Below the pieces are notes generated by a model. That model searched no databases. It had not been told where the DNA came from and was given only the letters and a program-made list of their open reading frames with translations. From Azolla caroliniana (Eukaryota; Polypodiophyta): a stretch of 64,000 nt of DNA. How positions within the stretch are numbered: the first letter of the stretch is position 1; every line of letters begins with the position of its first letter. This document shows positions 32,551 through 44,850 of this stretch, one piece after another. Position numbers and translations under genes: made by a program. The stretch covers positions 11,594,001 through 11,658,000 of the forward strand of contig JBHGNT010000013.1 in the NCBI GenBank assembly GCA_043228905.1, written 5' to 3'.

Positions 32551-35148
32551 TTCAGTGCCGAAGAACCGTCATGTTCCTTTCTGGAGTCAGATCCACTCGG
32601 ATCCGACTCATCAATACTGGTTTCATAATCTGGCATCTTCTTCTTCCCCTTCTCTTTGCGCGTGAACCGTCTCCTCGGTTCCTTGCGCGGGGAGAGCACG
32701 ACAGAGTCTTCACTACTCGCCAGTTCCTCATCCGACTGGTCGGATTGACCCAGTCTCTCGTTCGGCCCACTCAACCGAAACGATTCCGGACTCTCTTCTT
32801 GAGTCCCGGATTCATCATCTTCTAACTGGGCCGGTTCAGGTTCACTAGCCTCATCCTCCGATATCGGGTCAGGGTTAAAAGTTGGAGCTGGTAAGGCATA
32901 CCACGATGCCGTCTCATCAAACTCAACATCGCGGCTAACTCGGACCTACTTCTTTTGGGGGTTATAACACTTATACCCCTTTTGCTCATGTGAGTAGCCA
33001 ACAAGGATGCATTTTTCCGATTTTGCATCCATCTTCCTCCGCTTCTTATCCGGCACATGCACATATGCTATGCTGCCGAAAATCCGAAGGTGTCTCAAAT
33101 TCGGCTTGCGCCCGAAATACAGCTCATGCGCGGACAATCACCGATCCAGTTTTGGATGTAGACGGCCGTCTGGACCGCCTCCGCCTAGTAGAAATGGGGC
33201 ATGCTCTTCTCTTCCAGCATTGCCCTTGCCGCATCGACAAGCGACCGGTTCTTCCTTTCGGCCACACCGTTTTGCTCCGGTGTGTATCTGTAGCTGAAGT
33301 ATCTCCGAATTCCTGTTTGCTGCAGATGACTGTTGAATTGGCCGGAAAAATATTCTTTTCCGCCATCTGACCGCAGGCACTTGATCTTCCTCTCCGATTC
33401 CCGTTCCACCATGCTCTGGAGGTTCCAGAAACAGTCAAAGACTTCGCTCTTTTGCTCAATGAGGTAGATCCATGTGTGCTAGCTATAGTCGTCGATGAAG
33501 GAGACTAAGTATCGACTCCCGCCAAGACTCACGTTCTGTGCCGGTCCCCATAAATCCGAATGAATAAGGTCAAGCTTGTTACAACTACGGTTTTGTTCAA
33601 CGGGGAATGGAAGCCAGTGTTGCTTCTCGAGTTGGCAGGCTTCACATACTTGGGCCTTCTGGCCATTAAACTTCGGCAAACCGAAAACAACTTGTTTCGT
33701 CTGCAGGTCTTGAAGCCTTCGGTAATTGACGTGGCCGATCTGCTTGTGCCATAGGTTGATGTCTGATTCAACTTTCTGTCCTTTGGCGAACAAGGTGGTG
33801 CCGATGTCATTGGTGTCGAGGATGAACATCCTCCCATCTCTGTGCCCTTGCGCGATAATCTAGCCCTCCTCCTCGATGAAGCACCCGAGGTGCGTAAACC
33901 GCACCTGCATTCCCTGGTCGACGATCTGTCCGACCGACACCAGGTTCTTCGTGATAGTTGGAACGTGTAATACGTTCATTAGCTTCCCCCTCTGTTCGAC
34001 GTGGCTCAGGGGAATTTCTCCGACATGCACAATTGGGTGAGGAGTGTCGTCTCCGGTTTCGACAACTCCCGGTTGTTCCAGTTTCTCCAAGAAGGAGAAC
34101 CACTCTTTGTGGTTCGTCATGTGATTTGACGCCCCGGAATCAACGTACCACACTTCCTCCGATTTGGAAGTGGTTTTCTTCCTCGAATTTTCCTCGTGCT
34201 TCATCACCAAGGCTGGCCCCTTACCGGCTTTTCCGATTTTGGATCCTCCCAATCCTTCTGTGTAGTGCGAGTATTGCCGGTTCTCTCGACCGGTTTTGCC
34301 GGATCCGGATCTTTCCGAATCGGCGCGCTTCTTCCAGCACTCGCTTTCTCTGTGGCCCTTTTTACCACAATACCAACATTCTGTGGCGGATTTTTCTTGC
34401 CGTCTTGACTCCCCTTGGTTGTGGAGGTCCCGGAACTACTGTCAGCACAGTCTCTGTGCCGTTGGTCTTGCCCTTGCCGACCGCCTCCATTGCGTGCTGA
34501 CCCGCCTTGTCCACCACACCCACGGGGCCGATCCGCCTCCGTGTACAACATCCGACTGTCAGTGGGTGCACTTGTTGACGCACCGGCGTGGTTCTCCTCT
34601 ACAAGGAGCATCGACTGTAAGTCGAAAAAAGACGGCGTATTTTCCCTCATACAAACTGTCATTCGGAAAGCTCCGAACCTGGATGCTAGCCCCCCAAGGC
34701 ACACTTGCACCATCTCGTCCTCCTCGACGTTTACATTGACGGAGGCGAGTGAGTCACAGATTTCCTTGATTTGGGCCATGTAATCGGCCACAAACAGATT
34801 TTTCTGTCAGACATTGATGAGCTCCTGTCTATTCTGTAGCTTGCTGGTCGTTGTGCTTGCGGCGAAAAACTTCTTCAGGTTTCCTGAAGCTTCTTTTGGC
34901 GTCTTGGCATCTCGGATATAGCTCAGCAGCTTGTTTCCGACACTGGACGCAAAGTAGTACATCACTCTGCTTGCCGATTGTTCCCACACTGGGAAGTCCT
35001 TGTGTGCCGCATCAGGTGCTGTAGCTCCATTGACATAGCTCCAGTACCCATGCCCAAGCAGGTACTGGTGCATCTTGTAAGACCAAGATGCGTAGTTGGT
35101 TCTGTCGAGCTTCTCCACCAGGAGCGAACTAGCCATTCCTCTATCCAT
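32551..35148 (-). pseudogene. Cop1 gag, protease and integrase
   Basis: Gag starts at 35148 (ASSLLVEKLDRTNYASW, typical of copia gag) and has a stop near 34805. It continues through ADYMAQIKEICDSLASV and a zinc-knuckle region to protease (VWYVDSGASNHMT, Asp-Ser-Gly intact). Integrase shows H...H (LWHKQIGHVNYRRLQ), C..C (CEACQLEKQ), LIHSDLWGPA, LRSDGGKEYFSG and TPEQNGVAERKNR, so all three acids are present. Stops follow FIDDYS, PHFY and CYNPQKK, each one transition from a sense codon. The linker after integrase is cut by GypA-2 at 32551. Confidence 0.83.
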
Positions 35149-35219
35149 TTTTCTTTTCCTGTTCTTTACGAAAGTTTTCTTTTCAAGCTATGTCGGCTGC
35201 AGAGGTTCTGAACCCTCGC

Positions 35220-35231
35220 GCTTTGATACCA
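35220..35231 (-). other. Cop1 primer-binding site
   Basis: Minus strand TGGTATCAAAGC, one base from the TGGTATCAGAGC complementary to the 3' end of initiator tRNA-Met, directly beside the LTR end. Confidence 0.85.
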
Positions 35232-35618
35232 TGTAAAAACAAATAGCGTGCGGAAACAATAAAAAATAGAAAATAGAGAACATGTTTAATGGAGAGCTTA
35301 ACATGACGCGGGAGAGATAGAGAGAGCAGAAAGAGAATCACTATTCAAAAAACTATATCAACACTCTGTACATAGTATGTGTTTAGAAAACACTTTTATA
35401 CAAGTCCATACGGACTGACAGAAGTATGGTGTACTTCAATGCTCACTCGAGTGTCTAACACTAACTACGAGAGTAATAACTCCCTAGTAGTCTAGCTGCT
35501 ACTAGGCTTCCGGTTACTCATGGATCCGGCTAGCCGGCTCCCCAGCTCACCGGCTCTTTTGCTCACCGGCTCAGGCTTATTCAGCCGATCTGGCTCCAAT
35601 TGAGCTTGCCGCTCAACA
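35232..35618 (-). repeat. 5' LTR of Cop1
   Basis: 387 bp. On the sense strand it begins TGTTGAGCGGCAAGCTCAAT, like the Cop2 LTR start, and ends TTTTTACA next to the primer site. It has CCGGCTC-type repeats (35515-35575) and a TATAAAAG-like box (minus strand, near 35398). No second copy exists, so the borders rest on homology with Cop2 and on the TG...CA rule. Confidence 0.8.
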
Positions 35619-35779
35619 GTATTCTACCATATATGGATTCTACATTATGTTTATATAGCTTAGCCCATGTATGGGTTGCCTATCTACGTCTGAGTTAAGA
35701 AAGGCCGTGTACAAGTAAGGGGTGTCTATCTACGTTGTCGTGATGTGGGAAGCTCACATGAAGAAATGTATTAGATGTA

Positions 35780-37320
35780 AGTTATATGAAAAGATTGCAC
35801 TCTTGCAATATAAAGTGAGGAAATTGTGTCTTAAGAGTATGCTCGTGTTCCCATGTGGCATCAACAATAGGTTTATCCATCCATTTGATCTTGAATAGCT
35901 GAATCTCTTTAGAACGTAAACGCTTAGTACGAGAATCAAGAATTCGTTTAGGAACATGAGGTTTGTAAGAAAAATCCTCTAATGTTACAAGATCTTAGAT
36001 TGTGATGGTGTTATCACCAAAGCCTAAAAATGGTTTTAGACGACTAACGTGAAAAACAGGATGAATACCAACGTTACGGGGTAAGGCAGGGTGATAAGCA
36101 GATAACCCAACCTGCTTAAGGATTTCAAATGGGCCACAATATCGTGGGGCTAACTTAACGCACTTGCCCGTAAACAATGACGTAGAGTCAGTAGGGACAC
36201 GCAAAAAAACTTTTTGACCAATAGTAAATGCACGAGGACATCTATCCTGATCAACATAAAATCGAGCAAGATCTTGAGTTGTCTTGACATTCTCTTTGGC
36301 AATATGCAACATTTGGTTCATGTCTTGCAAAAAATTGCGTGTACTGTCTAATGTATCATGATGAATCGTGACATCAACTAGGGCACGTGGTTGAAAACCA
36401 TACATCAACATAAAAGGACTATATCTAGTGGATGTATGTTTAGAGCTATTATAGGCAAATTCTAAGATAGTCCAAGGTATTGCCCCCACTTAGAAGGGGT
36501 TTTTGCTACATAAGCTCGAAGCATGTCCTCAATAATTTGATTAACTCGTTCAGTTTATCCATTAGACTGAGGATGATCTACGGAACTCATGCTCAACGTA
36601 GTTTCTAGTTTCTTAAAGACTTGAGTCCAAAAGTCACTAGCAAACTTGGAATCTCGATCACTAACAATATCCATTGGTAATCCATAAAAACGAAAAAACT
36701 CATCAACAAATTGATAAGCCAACTGTTGAGCGGTTACCATGGTTTTGGTAGGAATAAATCTAGCCAATTTGTTAGTTTGTCAACGACAACCCAAATGGCA
36801 TCATGACCCTTCTGTGTATGAGGTAAACTAACAATAAAATCCATCGAGATACTTTCCCATTTGTTGTTGGGAATATCTAAGGGATGTAAAAGACCTGCAA
36901 CTTTAAGTTGTTCCGACTTATTAATCTGACATTGTAAGCATTGAGTTACGTATTTATGCATGTCAGAGCGCATCTTAGGCCAGAAAAAAGTACTCGAGAT
37001 GAGAACGAGTGTGCGTTGTATTCCAGGATGACCAGCAGATGGTGCATCATGACATTCATGAAGAATTTTCTGTTTTACGTTTGGTAAATCTGGAACACGG
37101 ACCTTTCCATTACGGTAGAGCAAACCATTTGTAATGTGAAAGGTAGCCTTCGAGGGTAGGGTGCTAGTATCGGCATCTAAACCAGATTCGGCTTTCGTCT
37201 AGTATTTCGAAAAATAACTGTCATCAAGGTATTTCCCTCGCAGGTGATCTAAAAGATCAGATTTTATTTCCGTGAAGCTAAGCATGTTAACTTCTTTAAT
37301 GCGACTAAGAGCATCCACAA
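35780..37320 (-). pseudogene. GypC-1 integrase and chromodomain
   Basis: Zinc finger H-x-H-C-C (HDAPSAGHPGIQRTLVLIS ... CLQCQINK), core SMDFIVSLPHTQKGHDAI, then IVSDRDSKFASDFW and SSVDHPQSNG before a stop, then the GPF-like part (APRYCGPFEILKQVG) and HVSRLKPFLGFGDN. After one stop a chromodomain can be read (KPHVPKRILDSR ... IKWMDKPIVDATWE). A chromodomain binds modified histone H3 and steers insertion into heterochromatin. The frames 36734-37123, 36555-36767 and 35995-36489 are separated by stops or shifts. Confidence 0.85.
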
Positions 37321-37381
37321 CAGTGTTCATAGAACCCTTGCGATACCGTATGGAAAAATCAAAATCTTGCATAAGGTCAGC

Positions 37382-38393
37382 CTAACGGCCTTTACGACCA
37401 ACAAGATCTGGCTGGTCACAAAAATAGTTCAATGATTGATGGTCTGTTGTAACCACACATTTATTTCCATAGAGATAGTGCCTCCATGTTTTAAGTGCAT
37501 GTACTACCGCAAACAACTCTTTCTCTTGAATTGAATACCGAGATTGAGTATCATCAAGCTTCTTACTTTCAAAAGCAATAGGGTGACCGCCTTGATAAAG
37601 AACGGAACCAATAGCATAATCACTGGCATCAGTTTCGATTGAGAAAGGCTTAGAAGGGTCCAATAATAGAAGAGTGGGAGCTAGACACACATGCTCTTTG
37701 AGTGTCTCAAATGATTTGTCAAGTTGTTCATTCCATGCAATTGGTTTGACAGACTTACGTGGATGACTTTTTAAAAGGTCAGTTAATGGCGTAGTCAATT
37801 TGGAATAGTTACGAATTGATTTTCATAAAAATCCAACAAACCTAAGAATGATCGCAGTTCACGAATATTATGAGGAATGGGCCAAAGTTTAACCTTTTCA
37901 ATACGAGAACCTGTTCAATTTCAACACCATTTTCCATAATTAAATGACCTAGGTACACAATAGATTTTTGGAAAAAATCACATTTTGAATGTTTTGCATA
38001 GAAAGAGTTGTCACGCAACTTTTGCAAAACAAATCGAACACGTTGAGCATGATCTCGCAAGGTACGGCTATATATCAAAATATCATCCAAGAAGACGACA
38101 ACAAAATCACCGAGTTGATCTCGGAAAACGTCATTCATCGCTTGTTGGAATGTGGCTGGAGCATTAGTCAACCCGAAAGGCATGACTAAAAACTCATAAT
38201 GGGAATAACAGGTACGAAAAGCAGTTTTAGGAATATCATCCTCGGCAATGCGAATCTGATGATAACCAGTTTGTAAGTCAATTTTCGTAAAATATCGGGC
38301 CCCATGCAAACGATCAATCCAATCATCAGCACGAGGTAACAGATATGCATTTTCAATTGTCATTTTATTCAAACGGCGATAATTGATACACAT
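37382..38393 (-). pseudogene. GypC-1 reverse transcriptase and RNase H
   Basis: RT has CINYRRLNKMTIENAY, FTKIDLQTGYHQIRI with the motif A Asp, YEFLVMPFGLTNAPATFQ and VVVFLDDILIYSR with the Asp pair. RNase H has IETDASDYAIGSVLYQ, YSIQEKELFAVVHALKTWRHY and TDHQSLNYF. A shift near 37840 separates the two. The residues needed for catalysis are kept. Confidence 0.88.
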
Positions 38394-38414
38394 TCACCAT
38401 GAACCTTCCTTCTT

Positions 38415-39134
38415 CTAAACTAATAGAACTGGCGCACCCCAAGGTGATTTACTATACCTAATGTGGCCCATACTCAAGTATTCCTTAAGTTGTTTAGCGA
38501 TCTCATCCTCTTCTAATCGACTAAGTCGGTAAGGTGGAATGCTCACAAGAGCAGCACCAGGAATGAGTTCAATTTGATGGTCCACATTATGTTTTGGTGG
38601 TAAAGTAAGTGGCAATTTGTTAGGAAACACGTCTTGAAAATAATCTAAAATAGAGTCGAGTAATCGTTGTTCATAATGTGGTAATTGTGTGGCGTCAATA
38701 TTAGAATAATAAAATTGAAGCGCATGATCAATTACACACGAATAAATTAATGAACTTGAATACTCACTTAAAGATTTAGAAGACACAAGTGAACGAGAAG
38801 GAAGTTTGGAACATTGAATAAAATGTTTACAATTATTAAGTTCAAATGTGATTGAGTGATTAACCCAATCAATGGAGAAAGAAGGGTTTTTATTAAAAAA
38901 CCAAGGGTATCCTAAAATTACATCTGCGGATTGTAGTTTCATAACATGAAAGTCAAGCTTCTCCAAATAGGTATCTATTTGAATTGGCAGTTGACAAACA
39001 ATGTCATTGATGTATTGAACACTTCCATTTGCCATGTGAACTTGATAGATATGATCATTTGCATTTATGTGGAGTTCCATTTGCTGCACAAAGTGATCAT
39101 TAAGAAAATTGTGAGAACTATTGGAATCAAACAA
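38415..39134 (-). pseudogene. GypC-1 protease and RT start
   Basis: The active site reads FLFDSNSSHNFLND, where chromoviruses have D-S-G-S/A-T/S-H-N; Gly is replaced by Asn, so activity is doubtful. It goes on to the connection before RT (SIPPYRLSRLEEDEIAKQL, MGHIRYSKSPWGAPVLLV) with RT beginning at the last motif. Confidence 0.75.
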
Positions 39135-39176
39135 GAAATGTGTTTGTGTTCCATTGATATACCTGACTGCTCGGAG

Positions 39177-40166
39177 TCAATCATTAGGTCCAAGTAAATG
39201 TGACGGAAAAGTGCATTCACATGAACTTAAGTGGTTGGTATGAACTTCAAGAACATCAAAAGACTCACTTGTGTGACTCGTACATTTGTCTTGAGGAGGG
39301 GTGTTCATTAACTTCCTCTCAAGACGACGATAGGTATCCTTTGTGTGGCTCTGCTTCTTGCAATATGCACAGAAGAGGTTAGGTTTCTTGGAGTCGCGGT
39401 CAAGTGTGTCATTGGATTGCTTACATTTCCCAATGAACTTGACATTCGGAGTTTTGGCGAACTCAGGTTTATTGTGGTCTTTCTTGGAAGTCCTATGGTA
39501 CCGAAGTACAATGTTGACAGCTTCCTCAAAAGTTGTGGGGTCCTTGTCATGGACTATCCAATGGCAATCCCCATTAGGAATACCATTCAAAAAGCAAGCA
39601 ACAAACCATTTCTCCCCCGTAAGTCCCGATTTTTGGATCTGGGTCCGAGCATGTTGCACATAATCCTCGAGAGAGGTAAATGGCTTACTCGACAACGTGA
39701 GCAAGTGTTGCGCTTGTTCAGTTTGAGAAGGTGGCTGCAAAAACTGTTTCTTAAAAACATCAACGAAACCTTCCCAAGTTGTGGGTAAGTTCTTTGTGCG
39801 GCGCCACCAAGCAACATCTCGGCCATCTAACTCACGACCGACGTAACCAATTTTTAAAGCATCAGGCTTGGGGTGGAGCTCAAAGTGAGACTCCCAACGA
39901 CCAAGCCAAGTGGTAATGGCTTCCTCGGTTCTTTCTTTCTTATCTCCCTTGAATGACGTTACTACGAAAGAAGGCTCACCTTCTTTCTTGGACTCAATAG
40001 TCAATTCTTGGAATTTCTTTTCCAATGCCATATTGGCCTGCCTCATTTCGGCTAATTGATTCAAGGTAGTAATGAGCAATTGTTCAATAGTGATCTCCGC
40101 TTGTGTGCGAGCTGCGGATTGGAGTTGAGAGGTCTCGGTCGGAGAGATTGCTCCAACAATGTTCAA
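39177..40166 (-). pseudogene. GypC-1 gag
   Basis: A 329-codon frame starting MNIVGAISPTETSQLQS, with the capsid core (FKGDKKERTEEAITTWLGRW ... WWRRTKNLPTTWEGFVDVFK ... FTSLEDYVQHARTQIQKSG). The zinc knuckle is degenerate (FCAYCKKQSHTKDTYRR: the His position is shifted and the last Cys is Tyr). It stops at 39177 just ahead of the protease. Confidence 0.8.
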
Positions 40167-41855
40167 AACTTATTCCATGATGCAAGTTGTGGGTATGCAA
40201 TATAAATAAGGAGGTTCAGAAAATACACAAGCAAAATGAATGCTTGAAATTTTGATTGTAAGAACTTTACGGAGAAAGCATCTCACGTCTTTACCTCTCT
40301 AGACATATGAGATGTGATTCGAGATCCGATAACTATGGTAACACTATGGTGTTTTAAAAACCATGGGGGAAAACATAACTAAGAAGTCTTTCTCAAATCT
40401 CTATCTTGAATAATCATGGCGGCTCCCCGAGGCTCAACCATGGTTCTAACATCAACATAGTTTCCTAGTTAGCCTTATATTAGAATGCCAACCCAACATG
40501 TATTGATATGGTTGAGAAAGTGTATTGCGTGAAAAAACAAGTGCACTCGCAAGTAATATTCCAGTCTTGCGAGTAACAAGCAAATGTTATGACAAAAACG
40601 ATAAAATAAGTCATTACCCATAAGAATCAAGCAGTGACGAAAACAAGGGTCAAAAAACCCATGTGTTACCTACTAAAAAAAAAAATGTCACAAATAAATG
40701 GATGGTGCGAGGTATGCACATATACATCCCAATATGGTGGTTGTAATTTGCACAATTGTGACATAAGCCACAAATTGATACAAGTGGCGGTGGTGTTGTG
40801 CGCAAAGATGTAGAACTCAAATCTATGAGTAAAACATCAATAGGGGAACTCATGTGGTTTTACTCGATATTTAAGGCTTGATAATATGAGTTAAACCTAG
40901 ATGAGTCGTTGGAAAAAATCGTTCAAAAAACGGCATGATGCCCACTCAATATTAAAAAATAGTCTACATGAATCATTACACCATTAAACGTAAGTAAATA
41001 GGGTAGATGAACTTAAAATAAGGGCAAGAAAGAGAGTTAATTGTGGGTGGGAAATGACAATTACTAGAAAATCATACAAAAGTGAAACGAAAATTTGTGT
41101 AATTACAAATTAATTAGAATAATAATCAATTAGGTGTATGAATCATTAAGCATGCCTTAAGGTATGAAACCCTAAGGTAGTCGACATGCACCTCCTCAAG
41201 ACCACCACATCTCCCTAGAATCGGCCAATTGATGGCTCAATAAAGAGTAAAGTGGCATAGGTAAGCGACATATACCTTGTTAAGGCCACAAACTCCCATA
41301 GAATCGGCCAAGTGATGGCTCAATAGAGAGTAGAGTGGCATAGGTAGGCGACATACACCTCGTCAAGATCACAACATCCCATAGAATCAACCAAGTGATG
41401 GCTCAATAAAGGGAAGAGTGGCATACTCAACATCATATGCAAAAGGGCCATGAGGTGAGCGTGTGCGATTAGGGCAAACACACTCGACCCAATGCACAAA
41501 AATAATTAATATCGTAAGAGAAGACTCAAGAGAGGGGAGAGTGGAAGATACATCGCAATATGCAAAAGGGCCATGAGTTGAGCGTGTGCGATTAGTGCAA
41601 ACACGCTCAACCCGATGCATAAGTAGATTAACATCATATGATGGTAGAAAGAAGAAAGAAAAGAAAAGAAAACGTAATACCACTTCCATATGACCAAGAA
41701 GAAAGCATCATAGAAAAGAAAAGAGAGATTGAGAAAGAAGAATACCGGGTTAAGAATGTTGTTTTGATCCTATGAAGAGCACGACGAGCCTTGTTAGATC
41801 CCCATCGCTCACACGCAAAAAACATAAAAAAAACAAAAAGAAATTGTTAGTAAAT
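40167..41855 (-). other. GypC-1 leader with internal repeats
   Basis: A 1.7 kb non-coding leader between the primer site and gag, unusually long. It contains three copies of a roughly 75-bp unit with GAATCGGCCAAGTGATGGCT (about 41210-41430) and two copies of a roughly 110-bp unit with GCAAAAGGGCCATGAG (about 41438-41630). Such leaders carry packaging and translation signals; these repeats may be that, or a later insertion. Confidence 0.6.
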
Positions 41856-42170
41856 GCTCTGATACCACTGTTAAGAGTCTATTACTAATCAATGGACCAA
41901 AGTAAAGTAAAAGAAGGAAAATAGATTGGATAGAAGAACCCGTTCTACCCGACCACCCCCGAGCTATGATCTAGACATAGCCAACCTACCACCGATGTCT
42001 CATACCGCCGGATATTAGGATGACTAATACCTTGGAAGAGATAAACACGATCGTCGAGACGAAAGCCTAGCCTGCACCACCTGTGTCTAAGACAACATCC
42101 TTTCGACGTAATGTGATTATGAGGGTAGCTAAGCCTCATATTTATACCTTTTCCTAGGCCCCTTGAATAG
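41856..42170 (-). repeat. GypC-1 5' LTR (partial) and primer site
   Basis: Sense-strand TGGTATCAGAGC (41856-41867) is a perfect initiator-Met primer site, one base inside the LTR end TTAACA at 41869. The LTR holds a TATA box (minus strand TATAAATATGAGGC, about 42135-42148) and the motif GCTCGGGGGTGGTCGGGT shared with the GypC-2 LTR. At 42170 it stops abruptly at GypC-2 coding sequence, so its 5' part is lost. Confidence 0.78.
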
Positions 42171-44408
42171 ATGTTGCGTGACAAACAGTTTTATGCGAAG
42201 ATCTCAAAATGTGAGTTCTTCAAGAAATCAATTACTTATCTAGGACATCTCATAACCGAACGAGGAGTTGAAATTGATCCTTCTCGCATTGAGAAAATCA
42301 AGCTTTGGCCCACTCTTCAGAATATTCGAGAAGTTCGATCATTCCTTGGTTTTGTCGGGTTTTTGCGAAAGTCTCTTCGTAATTACTCCCAATTGACGAC
42401 GCCGTTTACTGAACTTTTAAAAGGTCAAACGCGTAAGTCTACAAAACCTATTGTGTGGAATGTTACACTAGACCTCACCTTTAAGGAACTCAAGGACCTT
42501 GTTTGCAAGGCTCCTTCACTTCTTTTACCTGATCCTTCAAAACCTTTTGAGGTTGAAACCGATGCAAGTGATTATGCTATAGGTGCTGTCTTGTATCAAG
42601 ATGGTAAACCAATAGCATTCGAGAGTAAGAAACTTGATTCTGCTCAATGTCGGTATACCGTTCAAGAAAAGGAATTATTTGCAGTTATACATGCGCTCAA
42701 AACATGGCGCCATTATCTTTATGGAAATCGCTTTGTGGTAACTACGGACCACGAGTCCTTGAAATATTTTTGTGACCAACAAGACCTGAAAGGTCGTAAG
42801 GCACGATGGGCTGATCTCATCTAGGACTTTGATTTTTCCATACGATATCGTAAAGGTTCCATGAACACTGTCGCTGATGCACTAAGTCGCATCCGTGAAG
42901 TTAACACGCTTAGTTTCACTGAAATATCCTCAGATCTTTATGATCACCTTCGAGGAAAGTATCCTGATGACAATTATTTCGCAAAATACTGGGCAAGAGT
43001 TGAGTCTGGAACAAACACCATCACATCCTCGAAGGAATACTTACACATTGCTAACGGTTTGCTCTACCGTAATGGGAAGGTTTGTGTTCCAGATTTACCC
43101 GAGGTCAAAAAGAGGATTCTTTTTGAATGCCATGATGCACCCTCAGCAGGGCATCTTGGAATACATCGTACACTCGTTCTCATCTCCACTCAATTTTATT
43201 GGCCTAAGATGCATCTTGACATACATAGCTATGTGACTAAATGTCACCAGTGTCAGGTTAACAAAGCTGAGCGACTTAAAGCCGCAGGACTTTTACATCC
43301 CTTGGATATTCCCAATAATAAGTGGGAAAGTATATCCATGGATTTTATTGTTAGCTTTCCTCGCACCCAAAAAGGTCATGATGCCATCTAGGTTGTCGTT
43401 GATCGACTAACTAAAATGGCCAGATTTATTGCTACTAAAACCACGGTAATAGCTCCTGAATTGGCTTACCAATTCGTTGACGAATTGTTTCGTTTTTATG
43501 GGTTACCGATGGATATCGTGAGTGATCGAGATCCAAAGTTTACTAGTGACTTTTGGACGCAAGTCTTTAAGAAGTTAAAAACTACGTTGAGCATGAGCTC
43601 CACGGATCATCCTCAATCCGATGGATAGACAAAGCGAGTAAATCAAATTATTGAGGACATGCTTCGAGCATACGTTGGTGCAAAACCAACAAAATGGGAA
43701 CGTTATCTCCCAATTTTGGAGTTTGCTTATAACAGCTCCAAGCATACGTCGACGGGATATAGTCCTTTTATGTTGATGTATGGTTTTCAGCCATGAGCCC
43801 CGATTGATGTTAATATACATCATGATGAGTTGCGAAGTACGCAAAACTTTCTTCGGGATATACAAGATATGTTGCAAATTGCACGAGATAATATAAAAAC
43901 AGCTCAAGATAGAGTGCGTTTTTATGCCGACCATCATAGGCGACCTTGTGTATTCAACCTGGACAGAAGGTATTTTTACGTGTACCTCACAATTCTAAGA
44001 CATTGTCTACGGGTAAGTGCGCTAAGTTAGCCCCACGGTTTTGTGGACCTTTTACAGTCCTCAAACGCATTGGCCCGTCATCAGCCTATCGTCTCGCTCT
44101 CCCCGATGGTGTCGGAATTCATCCAGTCTTTCATGTGAGTCGTCTAAAAGAACTTCTAGGTTCTGGCGACAATACAGTTACAATTGAAACTCTGGTTACT
44201 TCTGAAGAATTATCTTCTAAACCACATGTACCAGAAAGAATTCTCGATGTTAAAACAAAAAAATTACGTACTAAAGAAATCCGAGAATTTAAAATAAAAT
44301 GGATGGATAAATCAATCAAAGATGCCACATGGGAACGCGAAAATACTCTTAGAACTAACTTCCCTAACTTTCCATTACAAGAGTGCAAGGTTTTAAAGAG
44401 GGGGAGTA
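42171..44408 (+). pseudogene. GypC-2 pol fragment: RT end to chromodomain
   Basis: Plus-strand chromovirus cut off inside RT: it opens with LRDKQFYAKISKCEFFKKS. RNase H has VETDASDYAIGAVLYQ and TDHESLKYF, then integrase HDAPSAGHLGIHRTL ... CHQCQVNK, SMDFIVSFPR, IVSDRDPKFTSDFW and SSTDHPQSDG, and a C-terminal chromodomain (KPHVPERILDVKTK ... IKWMDKSIKDATWE). Stops occur after LI, HDAI, QSDG and GFQP, all one transition from Trp, Gln or Arg codons. A purine tract, AAAGAGGGGGAGTA, ends at 44408. Confidence 0.88.
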
Positions 44409-44850
44409 TGTTACGAGCATGACCATATAATATCCCGTGGTGAGAATTTACCGTAGTATTCTTTACACGTGGATAAGTGTGAGGGTTAAACGAGAGTGTA
44501 AAGAAAGGGAGGATTACTATTAATCCTTGGGATTGAGACAACCCATTAGGTCAAGTGTGAACTTGCTTGGGGGGCCTTGGGTATCGCTATAAATAAGAGG
44601 CCTAGCTACCCTCATTTCATCATCTTTTGACTACATCGAGACTCTGCTCTTGTGGTGGGTCAACTCTTGTAGCGAGCGCGCCAGCACCAGGTACGATTCG
44701 ACGCCACAGCGGTGGTATGGGATGCCGATCGAGGCTCGAGTCCGTCTCGATCCCTTCGCTCGGGGGTGGTCGGGTGGATCGGCACCCTTCTTTCTCTTTC
44801 TCCTTTCTATCTATCATTACTTTATCCTTATCTTAAGCTTACTTTAGTAC
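44409..44850 (+). repeat. 3' LTR of GypC-2
   Basis: Begins TGTTACGAGC directly after the purine tract. It has a 10-bp inverted repeat TTCTTTACAC/GTGTAAAGAA (about 44459-44505), a TATA box CTATAAATAAG near 44588, and a following CTAGCTACCCTCAT shared with GypC-1. The right border is uncertain, as the 5' LTR is missing. Confidence 0.7.

Larger units (their letters stand above)
20951..35618 (-). mobile_element. Cop1, Ty1/copia element, split and 3'-truncated
   Basis: The 5' LTR (35232-35618), tRNA-iMet primer site and gag to integrase (32551-35148) lie right of the GypA-2 insertion; the IN-RT linker, RT and RNase H (20951-22642) lie left of it. Order gag-PR-IN-RT-RH is that of Ty1/copia. The two parts join in the linker, and the flanks of GypA-2 carry CTGAA and CCGAA (minus strand), a 5-bp target duplication with one change. 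The 3' LTR is absent: the sequence passes from the LRG-coding purine tract straight into GypB. Several stops make it non-functional. Confidence 0.85.
35619..42170 (-). mobile_element. GypC-1, Ty3/gypsy chromovirus
   Basis: Minus-strand element with partial 5' LTR (41869-42170), initiator-Met primer site (41856-41867), a long repeat-bearing leader (40167-41855), gag-pol (36000-40166) and a chromodomain (about 35780-35994). The 3' side ends at Cop1, whose LTR starts at 35618; bases 35619-35780 may be a piece of the GypC 3' LTR. Gag-pol has several stops. The relative GypC-2 lies head to head on the right. Confidence 0.8.

Noticed and set aside
35731-35745. Start of another GypB LTR (ACGTTGTCGTGA)
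   Set aside because: Twelve bases match the ACGT plus GypB LTR start, then similarity ends at once; too short to call.
41166-41640. CRISPR-like array
   Set aside because: Units are adjacent without unique spacers, in a plant retroelement leader; ordinary tandem duplication.
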